A stretch of 64,000 bases of DNA from Parastagonospora avenae f. sp. tritici 18332-5 (GCA_022559985.1 JAFJTR010000115.1:18017-82016); one strand, 5' to 3'. Shown: positions 50,455-60,641, counted from the first letter of the stretch. The notes: generated from the letters alone by a model not told the origin. Made by a program: numbers and translations.

Positions 50455-51120
50455 ATGCGTCTTTACATCGTCACTGTTGCTTCTCTTTTCATTGGCTGCA
50501 ATGTCATGGCCGCCCCTCTCTCAGACGAGCGGATACCGATGCTGAGCGATGTTTCTGTGCCGAGGTGCGTTAATGAATCCTGCTTTATTTGCGTGCCTGC
50601 TTCGTTGACATCAATTCAGTGAAAGTCTCGCCCTCGATAAGCGTCTTTCCATCGAAGAGAAGGTCGCTATTCTTGGCGCTGGCGCAATGGGGCTTCTCAA
50701 CGTGAATGCGATTGCCACCTACGTCTCAAACTTGATCAAGCAAACAAGCGACATGAACAGCTGCGGCGTAATCTCTGGTTCAGTTGACGAGTACGTACAT
50801 TTGCCTGGCCATCTTGAGCCTTCCCTGGCCTCTTTCATTCTCTGGATGTTTAGTCGCAGCGTCTGACACGGTATTACAGGGTCAACTACCAGTACCATGC
50901 TGCGACCTCTGGGAAGAAGTGCGATACTACAGCTGAGATAAAGACTATCAAGAATGCTCTCGAAAGGGCACTAGACTTTATGAAAAAGGGGAGCTACAAC
51001 CAAGCTTGCTTCAGTCTATCTCACGGAGGCACATGGAAAGGCTTGCTGCAACTTGCGGGGAAAGGCATCGAAATAAAGAACGATGTATGCGAAGGACTCA
51101 CGTACCTTATCAGCGTCTAG
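50455..51120 (+). CDS. Secreted cysteine protein, paralogue of the gene at 48623
   Basis: Three exons, 50455-50564, 50620-50790 and 50880-51120, encode 173 aa, the same length as the minus-strand paralogue. Introns are 55 and 89 bp (GTGCGT...TTCAG; GTACGT...TACAG), both phase 2; the first matches the phase of the paralogue's only intron. A signal peptide is clear (MRLYIVTVASLFIGCNVMAA, then PLSDE), and LALDKR before LSIEEK looks like a Kex2-type propeptide site. The mature part holds four cysteines in SCGVISG, KKCDTTAEIKTIKNALER, NQACFSLSHGGTWKG and NDVCEGLTYL. Over 68 gapless residues about 37 match the paralogue. A hydrophobic stretch (VAILGAGAMGLLNVNAIATY) precedes the domain, as in the other copy. 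Role unknown; effector-like or antagonistic secreted protein is possible. Confidence 0.75.
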
Positions 51121-51595
51121 GTGGTGGTGAGTGTCGCAGGAGCAAATCACTATCATTAGGCGAACACTCGTACCGCTTCATGTATCCAACTGCTTTATGA
51201 CTAGCCCAAGTAACGTTACAACTACTGCTTTCATTTCCGATAGCCCATGCTTGTTTTCAATAGCATTCGAGACTGTCTGAGACGCAGCCGCAGGGGAATG
51301 GGTGTAATTACGGCCTCACCTCTTCCACCCAATGATCGCAATATCTCAAAGAGTAGTTGGTCTGTGTATCAACTGCGTCAAAAATTGGTTCTCTGCATTC
51401 TGACAGGTTGTTAAGGTATACAGCCTCACCTGCTCCTAATTTCTCATATGGACCTCGCTTTCATCTTACTCTTGTGAAGCCAGGTCTGGTCTTTATACAC
51501 GTCACTTTGGTTCATATCTTCGCCGTCCAAGGCATCATCAAAGTCAAGACTTTGAATAACTTTCTCTTCATAGTCTTGCTGCCCCATATTTTCAA
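51121..51595. other. Convergent spacer
   Basis: 475 bp between the secreted-protein gene and the transporter, which converge. A short plus-strand frame at 51357-51665 overlaps the transporter end and was not called. Confidence 0.4.
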
Positions 51596-53403
51596 TCAAA
51601 CCGTTTCCTTCGTCTCAAAGTGTGCACTGGTGACACTCTCCGTCTTTTCCTTGCGCATGGTCTGATCTCCGGCGGCAATCTTCTCATCCGCTTCTATGAA
51701 TGCAGCCGGACGATGCAATTGCACGGCCAACTTGTTCCGATGAACGAGTATGCCTGGCTCTCCTTCGAAAAAACGATCAATGTCCTCGAGCGTTCGGTTT
51801 GCAGTCTCTGGATAGAAGAAGTAGGTGATGGGAATGAACGAGAAGCAAATGACAGCCCAAATAATCCAGAATTTGTAGCCGAGACTTTCGATGCCAGGGA
51901 GAGTGGCTTGCACAACGGCGTAATTGCAGATCCAATTGGAAGCCATTGCGAGAGAAGCGCCTTTGGTGCGCATCTCGAGTGCGTTGACCCTGGTTCGCTG
52001 TCAGCATATTTCTAGGCGGATGGTGTAATCTGACTTACTCCGTTGGATACAGCCACGGCACACCGAGCACACCCATTCCAAAACTGGCGAAAAAAACGAA
52101 GAAGAAGGACACAGCGACAATGCCGAGCTTATATTTGTCGCCGCCAGCTTCGGTCCGGCCTTGAGATATAGCAATCATAATCCAGCACAATGAACATGCT
52201 GCTGCAGAGACCATCATGGCCTTCAAATTGTCAGTTCAAGTTTCAGGGAGGCCACGTGTATCTAAAGTAGTGTGGGATTAGACGTGCGCGCCTTACGACG
52301 TCCGTATCGCTCGATTACAAAGTAAGCCAAACAAGCGAAGATCAGATAGTCAACGGATCCGGCCGCGGCCAGGATGCGAGACAGGAGCTCGGAGATCCCC
52401 AGAGCGTTGATGAAAATGTAACTCATGTAGTAAGAGGTGACGTTAATGCCGGAAATCTAGCGTTGATGATCAGTTTTCGTTTGTGTTCAATGCCCATTGA
52501 CCACCTACTTGGTTCATGACCTGCATCCACGCGCCAAGAATCATCCTTCGCAGAACGCCGCTGGGCCCCTTTCCTGAGACAAGCTGCCACCAGGTATATG
52601 TATTCACATGCTCGCGATCGAGAATGTCCTTGATGATACTGTATTGGGTGATGACAGCTGGCGACTCCGGCGTTGCGCCATGCCCTTCTAGTGCAGCCAA
52701 AACTTCGAGTGCTTTTTCGTGCTTTCCCTTGCGGATCAAGAGACGAGGCGAGTCTGGTAGAAATGGGCACATGGCATAGATGCAGAATGTGAAGAAGAGT
52801 TGGAAGGCGAGAGGGAAGCGCCACGCGACATCTCGCGGTGCGAATGAAAAGCCAAGTGTGAGCCAGTTGGAAATACTGAAACCGGTGATGCAGTTTGCTA
52901 GGCATTGTCAGCCTCCAGGGCTCGGATTCCATAGGTTCTGGAAATATGAGCATACCCATCTGAATGATGACCAGCTTTCCTCTACTGCTCATCTTGCTAG
53001 TCTCCGCCTGCCAAACTCCAGCAGTCGACGTGTTCATGCCTGTCCCGAGGCCCGCAACGATACGCCCTACCATCATACTAGCCACAGTCCAGCTGCACGT
53101 TTGAATGATTGCTCCGATGGCAATAATTGTAGAACCTAGCAGTATCTGCCTCGGTCGGCCGAGTATGTCGCCAGTCCAGACGGTGCTCATGGCTCCGATA
53201 AAGCAGCCAATATTGTATATCGAGGTCATCACTCCTTGCATGTTGGCTGACGGGTAGCCGAATGTGTGCAAAAAGTTCTCGTTGATGATAACATTTCCGA
53301 AGACACCTTGATCGTACCCATAGAAGATCAGCACAGTTGATGCTGCGATCGAAATCCAGACCGTAAGTCGTTCGCCAGACCCTCCGAGGTATTTGCGTGC
53401 CAT
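51596..53403 (-). CDS. MFS sugar transporter
   Basis: Five exons on the minus strand, 53403-52956, 52897-52509, 52456-52292, 52220-52039 and 51989-51596, encode 525 aa with 12 expected TM helices. Sugar-porter signatures are present: FYGYDQGVFGNVI in helix 1, GDILGRPRQILLG, RIVAGLGTGMNTSTAGVWQA then ETS, SGINVTSYY in helix 7, ERYGRRKAMM and WLYPTEVNALEMRTKGASLA, and PETANRTLEDID before the cytoplasmic tail. Such proteins import hexoses or related sugars across the plasma membrane by proton symport. Introns 1, 2 and 4 have normal GT-AG ends. Intron 3 (52291-52221) can only keep the conserved GRRKAMM frame with a GC donor (AAG|GCGCGC); the nearby GTAAGG would shift the frame. Either a GC-AG intron or a splice-damaging change is present. 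Confidence 0.85.
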
Positions 53404-55056
53404 GTTCGCTTTATTGCAACCTACAAAAGATGAATATAACGTTGCTGAAGTCGTATTTTAAGAATCGCATCAAGATATGTGGTCAATACTCGAAAGCTGG
53501 TAGCGAAGCGCGCTCTACTTCTGGTCGCCATGGCGAAGACCCAGAGTTTTATGCACCGACGTGCAGTGATCGTCTCAACCTCGGGTTTATTCACCCCGCA
53601 ACATTCCCCATCTTGCATTCCGCCCTATCTTATGGAGATCCCCCGGATCCCACGCTCTTCTCAACATAACATTACCCGCCCCTGAGCCTGTTCCTTGCGT
53701 GGACGACCCATAATACTTCCCGTTTGGATTTACCCGGCGTGCGCAGCTCCTCGGAAGAATCACGGCTTGCTGCTAAGAGGAAGCAAGCGTGGTCAATTGG
53801 AACACGAGATCTTGACGATGGTTTGCTTCGTCGCATGGTTGGGTTCACACGCGCGGTGTCATGGTGGATCGGGATACTGCATCAGGCAAGGCCAGACGGT
53901 CAGCCTGTGAAGTGCGGAAAGCGAAGCGAGCGCGGGGCGCCAGACTCTGTGGGGTCTCCGCATCCAAATGCAGCGCAGCGACGATGAAGAAAGATGAAAG
54001 TGTCCACCGCTAGGGCTTGCTCTACTGCTGCTCGTATACCATCGGTCTTCCCTCCTTCTTGATCTTCCGCCTGCATTCGATTTTCTCCGACTTGACCACG
54101 ATACCACGTTGCTCGTCATTCCATCATGCGCAAGCGACTGGCCTAAACAATTCCATGTAGCAAACGTGTAACCCATTGTAACCTCGCGCACACTTGAGAG
54201 TGATGGAGCTGTCTTGTGCCGATTTGTATATCTTACGGGTACTGGAGCGCGCCACAAAGATTCATCTCTACTATAACAGGGACTGTTGGTTGGCTTTGCA
54301 CTAAGTGCGAAAAGGGGAATAACGATAACTAGGAATACATTCTGTTCGGTTGTTCTTTATTGATGTATGTATGAAGGGGAAATACAGAAGAGATGGGCTC
54401 AGGGGTTCTGGTCTGAGCGCTGCTCGGACGCTGCGATCAGTGCGTCTGACCGCGTAGCTGAGATATTGACGATATCTGTTGGTAGGCCTTGTACGATCGT
54501 ACGGGGTGAATAACAACAAGGAGGTTCTTCTGGTGACTGGTATTGGTATCGATTGATCTATGAACGTGGGTGCTGCAAAGGTACACTTGAGCGCAGCGCA
54601 AGTCGGGCTGAAGTAGGATCGAAGAAGGATCGAGTCAGCTCGTCGGTCAGTATTGAGCAGAAGACGTCTCTACCGATACTCACGATCCGACAATATCTGT
54701 GATCCGACAGGGACACCAGGGAGCAGTAGAATCCCTGCCGGCTCTACACCTACGGCAGGGGATGATACTCGGGCCCCACCGGCGATTTGATCGTTTTCGT
54801 TCCCGCAAGCCCGCGCTCCGCACACGGGCAATTTCTTGAGATTCTGCGTTAGCAGCCGGTGGGCCCGAGTAGTGGTCAGAAGTAAACTTTTTGGAAGTTC
54901 CTAGATGGGCCTAGATATATACGCAGAGCTAAAATACTCTACTTAATTGTATTAACTAGAAATATCTGAACACATATAGGCTGCCTCTTCACCTCTTCTC
55001 GTTGGACAAGCCGGGCGCAAATTTTGACGGCGCCTGATGGGGATCTATGGGAAGTG
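53404..55056. other. Gene-poor region with an inverted partial MITE copy
   Basis: About 1.65 kb. Frames at 53695-53987 (plus) and 53859-54257 (minus) overlap and show no motif. The MITE-like partial copy lies at 54876-55040. No gene was recognised. Confidence 0.45.
54876..55040 (-). mobile_element. MITE-like element, copy E, partial and inverted
   Basis: About 165 bp. Read on the minus strand it starts CAGGCGCCGTCAAAATTTGC then GCCCGGCTTGTCCAACGAGA, closely following copy A, and keeps AGGCAGCCTATATGTGTTCA and ATATATCTAGGCCCATCTAG. The other end is lost near 54876. Its outer tip lies about 17 bp after the stop of the F-box gene at 55057, in the same orientation as that gene. Confidence 0.72.
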
Positions 55057-56310
55057 TCATCCGCAAAAGAAGTCAGGAACAGTCCTTGACGGACTCCACC
55101 ACTCATCATTCCTCTTATCTGGACCCAGTGTCGTCCCCGTCCTTCTAACCATCCACTTCCAATACTTCGAAGCGTGGTACAAATCTCTTCCAAAGCAATG
55201 CCAGCTCGTGATTGCGACAGCGTCCTTGGAATACAGCACGCGATACTTTGTCGGACACGAGCGACATCGCCAGTGCACTTCTTCTCCAGCATGCGCTGCA
55301 GACACTTGTGCCTGTTCTGATGGCGCCAAGGGCTTGAGCGACTTCAGATCAACAGCTATCTGACTCGCTCCTGGAAATGCAGTTATGATGGCATGTATGA
55401 GCAGACTACCGTTCTGCTCGGCGTATTTGCTGTTGATGTAACGGGAGCGTTCCGGCGCGTTTGTTGTGGTCGACTGGTGAGGACACAGACGAATCGGGAG
55501 TGCAAGAAGATCCTTCGCGCTCGCTACCTTGTTTTTCCGACTCCGGAAGGTGTGCACATGTTTGACGATCAAATTTCCAACCACGCATTGGCCAGATGAG
55601 TCAAGGTTCCAGGTGAGGTTGTTTTTCGTGATCGTGAAATCGCCAGACAGCGTGTCAATGGGCAGTCCGACATTGCCCTTCGAGTCAAAATCTTTGGACT
55701 CTTCCATCGCATTAGCAATGTGTAAGAACACGGGGTTGTACCCATGGGACGCGTCCTGGGGAAGGTAGTCGATCATCGCATCTTGTCCGAAGCACCACTT
55801 GGTCAACTTCGTCTCACGATGGCTTCTGGGTGGCTGCAGAGGCGGATGAAGCGCGTCGCATCGCGGGCAAAAGTCTAAAATGTCGCCCCAGTCTCGTGCC
55901 AACAATTCGATGAAACCGTTCCGATCCATGGCCCACCGTTTTTCCTTCTTGTAGTTGGCCCATGACTGCGTTCCGATCGCTTCAGCCGCTGCTTTGCACG
56001 TCAATGTGAGACAGATAACAGAGACTAGAGGAAGGTGACTGGCCATCTGCTCTAGCAGTTCTTGAGGAAGTGCGAAGAGGCGGAGCTGTCTGTTTGGGTC
56101 CGCGTTGATTGCGTCCGGAGACCGAGCAAGGAATGCCAGGGGTGGCGGCTTTGTTGTGTGTCGCTTGCTGGTCGCTTTAGCAGTCCATGATTGCAAGTCT
56201 TTTGGATGGGAAGGTTGTCGGCCGCTCCTGGTACGACTTGTTGATGATAGGATGTCGTGGTTTGGCTTGGAAATGCGTGCAGACCCACGAGTCGACTTTG
56301 GCATGATCAA
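55057..56310 (-). CDS. F-box-type protein with C-terminal Cys/Trp domain
   Basis: An intronless 417-aa protein. Residues 1-65 are basic and disordered (KSTRGSARISKPNHDILSST), and residues 78-115 (RLFALPQELLEQMASHLPLV then SVICLTLTCKAAAEAIG) match an F-box. A cysteine cluster follows (ILDFCPRCDALHPP) and the C-terminal part holds HWRCRSCPTKYRVLYSKDAV then AITSWHCFGRDLYHASKYWK and WMVRR. This C-terminal module is frequent in Dothideomycete and Sordariomycete F-box proteins of unknown function. The Cys pairs could bind a metal. The Met at 56310 or the one at 56304 (MPKSTRG) may start translation. Confidence 0.72.
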   Translation of the reverse strand: MIMPKSTRGSARISKPNHDILSSTSRTRSGRQPSHPKDLQSWTAKATSKRHTTKPPPLAFLARSPDAINADPNRQLRLFALPQELLEQMASHLPLVSVICLTLTCKAAAEAIGTQSWANYKKEKRWAMDRNGFIELLARDWGDILDFCPRCDALHPPLQPPRSHRETKLTKWCFGQDAMIDYLPQDASHGYNPVFLHIANAMEESKDFDSKGNVGLPIDTLSGDFTITKNNLTWNLDSSGQCVVGNLIVKHVHTFRSRKNKVASAKDLLALPIRLCPHQSTTTNAPERSRYINSKYAEQNGSLLIHAIITAFPGASQIAVDLKSLKPLAPSEQAQVSAAHAGEEVHWRCRSCPTKYRVLYSKDAVAITSWHCFGRDLYHASKYWKWMVRRTGTTLGPDKRNDEWWSPSRTVPDFFCG

Positions 56311-57094
56311 GTAGCGCTCTGTAAACGGGATTGTCTACTCCTCGATAACGTATTGCGATTGTTAAAGCTTAAGGGATATACGTTCCTTGATGAACAGTAT
56401 AAATACTGAGCTGTGATAGTGTGCGAGAATCACGCTAAGTGGCTGCTGCCTGATTAGCCTCGAGTCTCCGGCCCACATCGCGAAACATCCTCAGAGGTTT
56501 CGAAGCGGAGCAGGCAGCATCTAGTTGATGAGCCGAGTAATGCCTTTATTCCACACGGATCTCGCAGTTCCAGGGCAAGGTTAGTCAACAGGTAATCAAA
56601 GATGAGCATGATCGCAGCCCTGCGGAGCTGTGCGGCTGCGCCTTGGAATGGGTGGATTTTTGAGCGCGACTTCCACCAAGCTTTGAAGGCTTCCAAGCCT
56701 GACCCATTCGTTATTGATATCAGAGTATCCGAGTAGAGGACTGAGGAGATGAGAAACGAAATTCCCGACCTCCAAGGTTTGTTCGCAGAGTCCTTGCCGA
56801 GGTTGACATCGATCTAGCCCTGCCACTCACTCACTCCACTTGCAAAGCAAACCCCACAGCGCCTGCCGAGAGAGACAAATTGGCGCAATGCACGTCGCGA
56901 GTGAAGTCGAAGCTTTCCAACACACATTGCCGGATATAGAAACCCTCTCCTCCGTCGCCAGTGTAAGCCACCGCGCTGCGCAGACTTCGAATACCTAACG
57001 TAAGCCGTCGCGCCGCGTACGCTTCCAGGTCGCGCACGCGCCGAACTGAAACAACAGACCACCCACAACTTCAACGCGTCGCAACACAACTAAT
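56311..57094. other. Intergenic region before the transposon relics
   Basis: About 780 bp. Minus-strand frames at 56454-56826 and 56814-57089 exist but lack motifs and overlap each other. No gene called. Confidence 0.4.
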
Positions 57095-58905
57095 ATGGCA
57101 GCTATTAATAAGGCGATTGAAGATTTGGAATCTCGCGATCGATTTGATAATCATATGCATGGGGAAGTTGCTCTCAAGTATGGTTGTAGTCGCAGTGCAG
57201 TGTCCCGAAGATGGAGGGGTGTCTCACGCACCAAAACCGCCCGTGATCAAGAGAAGCAAGTTATACTACCACAACAAGAGTTGGAGCTTTTATAATACAT
57301 TACTGACTTGCACGTAAACGGCTTAGCGCATACGAGAGAGATGATAAAAAACTTTAGATCAGAAATAGCTGGAAGAGCTGTCTCAATGAGCTGGGCTGAG
57401 CGATTCCTTCACCGAAACCACGACCACCTCACCGTCCGATGGGCACCCCCTATTTATCGTATACGTCAACAAGCTGATTCGGTCGATAAGTATGACTTAC
57501 ACATTGATATTCTGCATTAGAAGATAAAGGATTATAAGATTAAGCAGAGGTTAACGTTTAATATGGACGAGAAGGGCTTTATGATAGGAGCTCAAGCCAA
57601 GTCAAAGAGAGTGTCCAGTAAGGTGGTTTGGGTGAAGAATAGAGCTCGGGCTCCCATCCAGGACGGTAACAGAGAGTGGATGACGATTATATCCAGTATT
57701 AGTGCAGATGGGACGACGCTGTTTACCTCTATCATCTACTGTTGGAGTGAGTGCAAGCATTGCGGGAAGATTTGAGGATTGAACTGCGATGTTGTTATAT
57801 GTAGCTATGAACAGTATATGTAGTAAATCAGAGGTGGCAGGCACTGCGTGGTACAGCAGTGGAGGCATGAAACTGTGCTACATAGTACAAAGAAAAGGAA
57901 ATACTCCAGAACCGCGACACCACTGCACGTGAGGCAAGAGAGACTCTCAAACCATGACATCTACCCCAGTGAAGGATACGATCTGTACGACTCCTGGATA
58001 GAGGACATACCCCCTAAAGACACCTCAATCAACCTTGACTTAACACTAACGGGTTAGACCAACAACAAGCTTAGGCTCGCATAGCTGACGCGATTCCACC
58101 AACGCACTAAGAAGATAGCTTAATTATCTTGGCGTTTACTGATCTGTGATGGCCATAGGAGCCACCTAACGATAGAATTCCTGAAGTACGCCACTGAGAA
58201 ACGTATACTCGTTATAGTGTCTCTGTCTTATTCAACTTATACGCTTCAGCCTCTTGATGTGTCAGATTGTATGATCGAGATGGTAGTGATGTGTTATTGA
58301 TCATGTTCCTTGTTCTGTTCTTCTGTCCCTTCGCCACGTATTCTGTGTCTCTTTGTATTGTTACAGCTGAGCTTTATGTCACCCAACTATCCCTAATATT
58401 AAGGACAGGAACGCGCAACAACTGCTATCTGACAGCAACTGGTCCTTTAGTACGCGACGTATCTGACATGATGTCGGTATATTTGGGCCGCTTTCGCCTT
58501 ACCATTCGTCTCAACTCTCTTTAGTCCAACAGCAATCACCAGGACTTCTTCTAGTGGCGAAAGCTAATTTCTATGGCTTGTTTAAGGTAGCGTACGCTTC
58601 CTCCTTTACTGAGGACAATATCATGTCAGCTTTCAAAGCCACCGGTATCTGGCCCATGGATCGTACAGTAATCAAGTATACAACACCACCTGATCAGATC
58701 GATAAGATAGCCTCATTCCTTCTCTCTGCGGCTGATTGGAGGCGTGTGGAATAATTGCTGAAGGAGGTAGTGAAGGAGGGCACTGCTAAGGCGGTTCAGA
58801 AGCTTGAAGGAGCAATTCACCGCGCTGGTGTTCAGGACAAGCCTCTTAAGCTTGAAAATGAGGGGCTGCTTGCATCACTTGATACCCAAAATAAGCGTAC
58901 ACGTA
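57095..58905 (+). pseudogene. Relic of a Fot1/pogo-type (Tc1/mariner superfamily) transposase
   Basis: The transposase can be followed in one frame from 57095 to about 58300, then in another from 58554. It begins with a helix-turn-helix (MAAINKAIEDLESRDRFDNH), has a CENP-B-type DNA-binding part (WAERFLHRNHDHLTVRWAPP) and the DDE core (FNMDEKGFMIG; REWMTIISSISADGTTL; DSWIEDIPPKD; LLICDGHRSHLTIEFLKYAT; LQPLDVSD), and ends with AFKATGIWPMDRTVIKYTTP. It is interrupted by stops at about 57292, 57518, 57773, 58055, 58079 and 58121 and by a frame change, so it is dead. Family members move by cut and paste into TA. Its terminal inverted repeats were not found, and the C-terminal end runs straight into copia sequence near 58910. 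Confidence 0.85.
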
Positions 58906-58914
58906 ATGGACCAG

Positions 58915-59686
58915 AGCTTGTTGGCTGTCTTGCATACATTGCTGCATGGGGCAGACCTGACGTCGCTCGAACGCAAGTTGTCTTCGCCTGCCACCTCACC
59001 AACCCAGGACAGTCTTACGTCTCGAAGATCTGCCAGACCTGGCGCTACCTGCTCAGTACAAAGGCTCTCGCTCTCGAATCCTCTGCCAGCGCGCAGGGTA
59101 TGACTGAGTGCTTCTCTGACGATCCAACATACCGCGATCCTCTCTTCTTCGGATCATCTGACGCCTCGTACGCCGATAAGCCTAAGACTCGCCGGAGCTC
59201 TTAAGGCTACGCCTTTAAATTTGGAGGACTTATAATCGACTAGAAATTGACTGTACAGCGCACAGTCACAAAATCAACCACAGAGTCTAAACTGCTCTCG
59301 CTCTCTCTCGCCGCCTCGCAGATAGAAGAGTAGATGCGTTTCTTCGCTGGCATCAACCTCACACTCAACTGTACGCCTACGATCTGGTGCGACAACTAGC
59401 AGACTGTTGGCATTGTCACGAAGGAGCACGACAAGCTTCATACAAAGATCAAGCACGTCGACATCCACCAGCTCTGGATTTGACAGGAGGTAACCGCCTC
59501 GCGCATCAACGTCAAATAGGTTCCTACTAATCGCATGCCTGCCGACGGACTCACGAAAATACTACCAAGACAGAAATTCACAGAGTTTATCCGCTAACTT
59601 AACCTTGTTGACATCACAGAGCGCCTGAAGAACCTACGTCTGACTGAGGGGGACGATCTCGACGCCCTCTATACGCACTGATCAGC
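58915..59686 (+). pseudogene. Truncated Ty1/copia polyprotein fragment (RT end and RNase H)
   Basis: In one frame the sequence reads GCLAYIAAWGRPDVARTQVV, SSDASYADKPKTRRSS then GYAFKFGGLI, KLTVQRTVTKSTTESKLLSL, PTIWCDN, KHVDIHQLWI and MPADGLTKILPRQKFTEFI. These are the last RT motif, the RNase H block with its Asp residues and the C-terminal motif of copia-type polyproteins. Everything upstream (gag, protease, integrase, most of RT) is absent. Seven in-frame stops are present (for example at 59202, 59250 and 59331), most explained by CAG>TAG, CGA>TGA or TGG>TAG changes. The segment directly precedes a polypurine tract and LTR, as expected for the 3' end of the element. Confidence 0.88.
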
Positions 59687-59730
59687 TGTCATCGACTCCC
59701 TGCCCATGACTCGACGCCAGGTGGGGGGTG

Positions 59731-59919
59731 TGTCACGGTTAAGGGCATCTCCTGCCTCACGTGCAGTGGCACCTCACCTCTGATGAGACGACGCTGCCTT
59801 TCCTGCACTAGCGCTGTTTACAGCTACCCATGTATATATACTGCTCGTAGCCTCACCCAATATAACCTCAGTTCAATCCTTCAATTCTTCTGCATATGCG
59901 CGTTTTCCACACCGCGACA
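59731..59919 (+). repeat. 189-bp LTR of the copia remnant
   Basis: It starts TGTCACGG and ends CCGCGACA, an imperfect inverted pair (TGTCRCGG/CCGCGACA) with the usual TG...CA. Directly before it lies a polypurine tract (AGGTGGGGGGTG, 59719-59730), the plus-strand primer site, and the copia reading frame ends about 45 bp upstream. Within the LTR, CATGTATATATACTGCTC is a plausible promoter/TATA segment. The matching 5' LTR is not in the window. Confidence 0.8.
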
Positions 59920-60641
59920 GATTCTTTAAATTGCTAAAGTGCTGAGGAATGCGGCTCAAAGGAAGGGCTGTGCGAAAGGTGCGGCATACAAGGAAGCAGT
60001 ATAGCTCGTCAACATAAACAACTAGCTTGCGAAATCGGGATGCCTGTGTTATCTGTAGAGCTTCTCCCTGGTCGGAAGAGGAAGCCGGTGTCAACATGCC
60101 TCTTGTTAGGAAGGATGAGTTGAAAGGAAAGGCTGATAAGCCCGAAGCCTGTCTTACGCTGATTGAGGTTTGCTTAGTTTAACTTTTTGTAGGAGATTAA
60201 GAAGAATCATTCTAGTGTCGCAGTACATATAAATGAGACGGAAGAATAGAGCTGATTGTACTGTGGAGAGGGCACGGGTAGATACACTAGTCCATTTCTG
60301 ACGAGCATCAGGGGAATTAAGGGGTTAATTCCCCGGAAGATGCCAGCGCAGGGGCCAATTTTTGGAATTAGTGTTAATTCCTGGCGCCATACGCCTGCAG
60401 GGTTAGGTACATTTAGCCATGTATCTCTAGGAAGAAATGAAATTATGTATGGTCATGCGAGACTAATTGACAGCTGCCTCAAAAAGAGACTAGTGACATT
60501 GACGACTTCCGATATAGATGCCTCGTCGCCTAGATGGCTGGTGGCCTAGGTGACTAGTGGCATGAATAACTAATTCTGTAGCTGACTGTATAGCTAAGGA
60601 GTAAGGTCATACGTAGGCTAGCGTAGCAGAGTGATGTTCGA
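59920..60641. other. Repeat-like spacer with two hairpin sequences
   Basis: About 720 bp after the LTR. No gene is seen. It contains two perfect inverted repeats close together, at 60311-60334 and 60364-60381 (listed separately). Confidence 0.4.
60311..60381. repeat. Two adjacent related hairpins
   Basis: GGGGAATTAA-GGGG-TTAATTCCCC at 60311-60334 (10-bp arms, 4-base loop) and GGAATTA-GTGT-TAATTCC at 60364-60381 (7-bp arms, 4-base loop). The arms share the GGAATTA core. They could form cruciforms or be a decayed inverted-repeat end. Confidence 0.55.

Noticed and set aside
44065..53403. A secondary-metabolite gene cluster (oxygenase, SDR, transporter together)
   Set aside because: No polyketide synthase, peptide synthetase, terpene synthase or cluster regulator is present, and F-box and small secreted-protein genes lie between.
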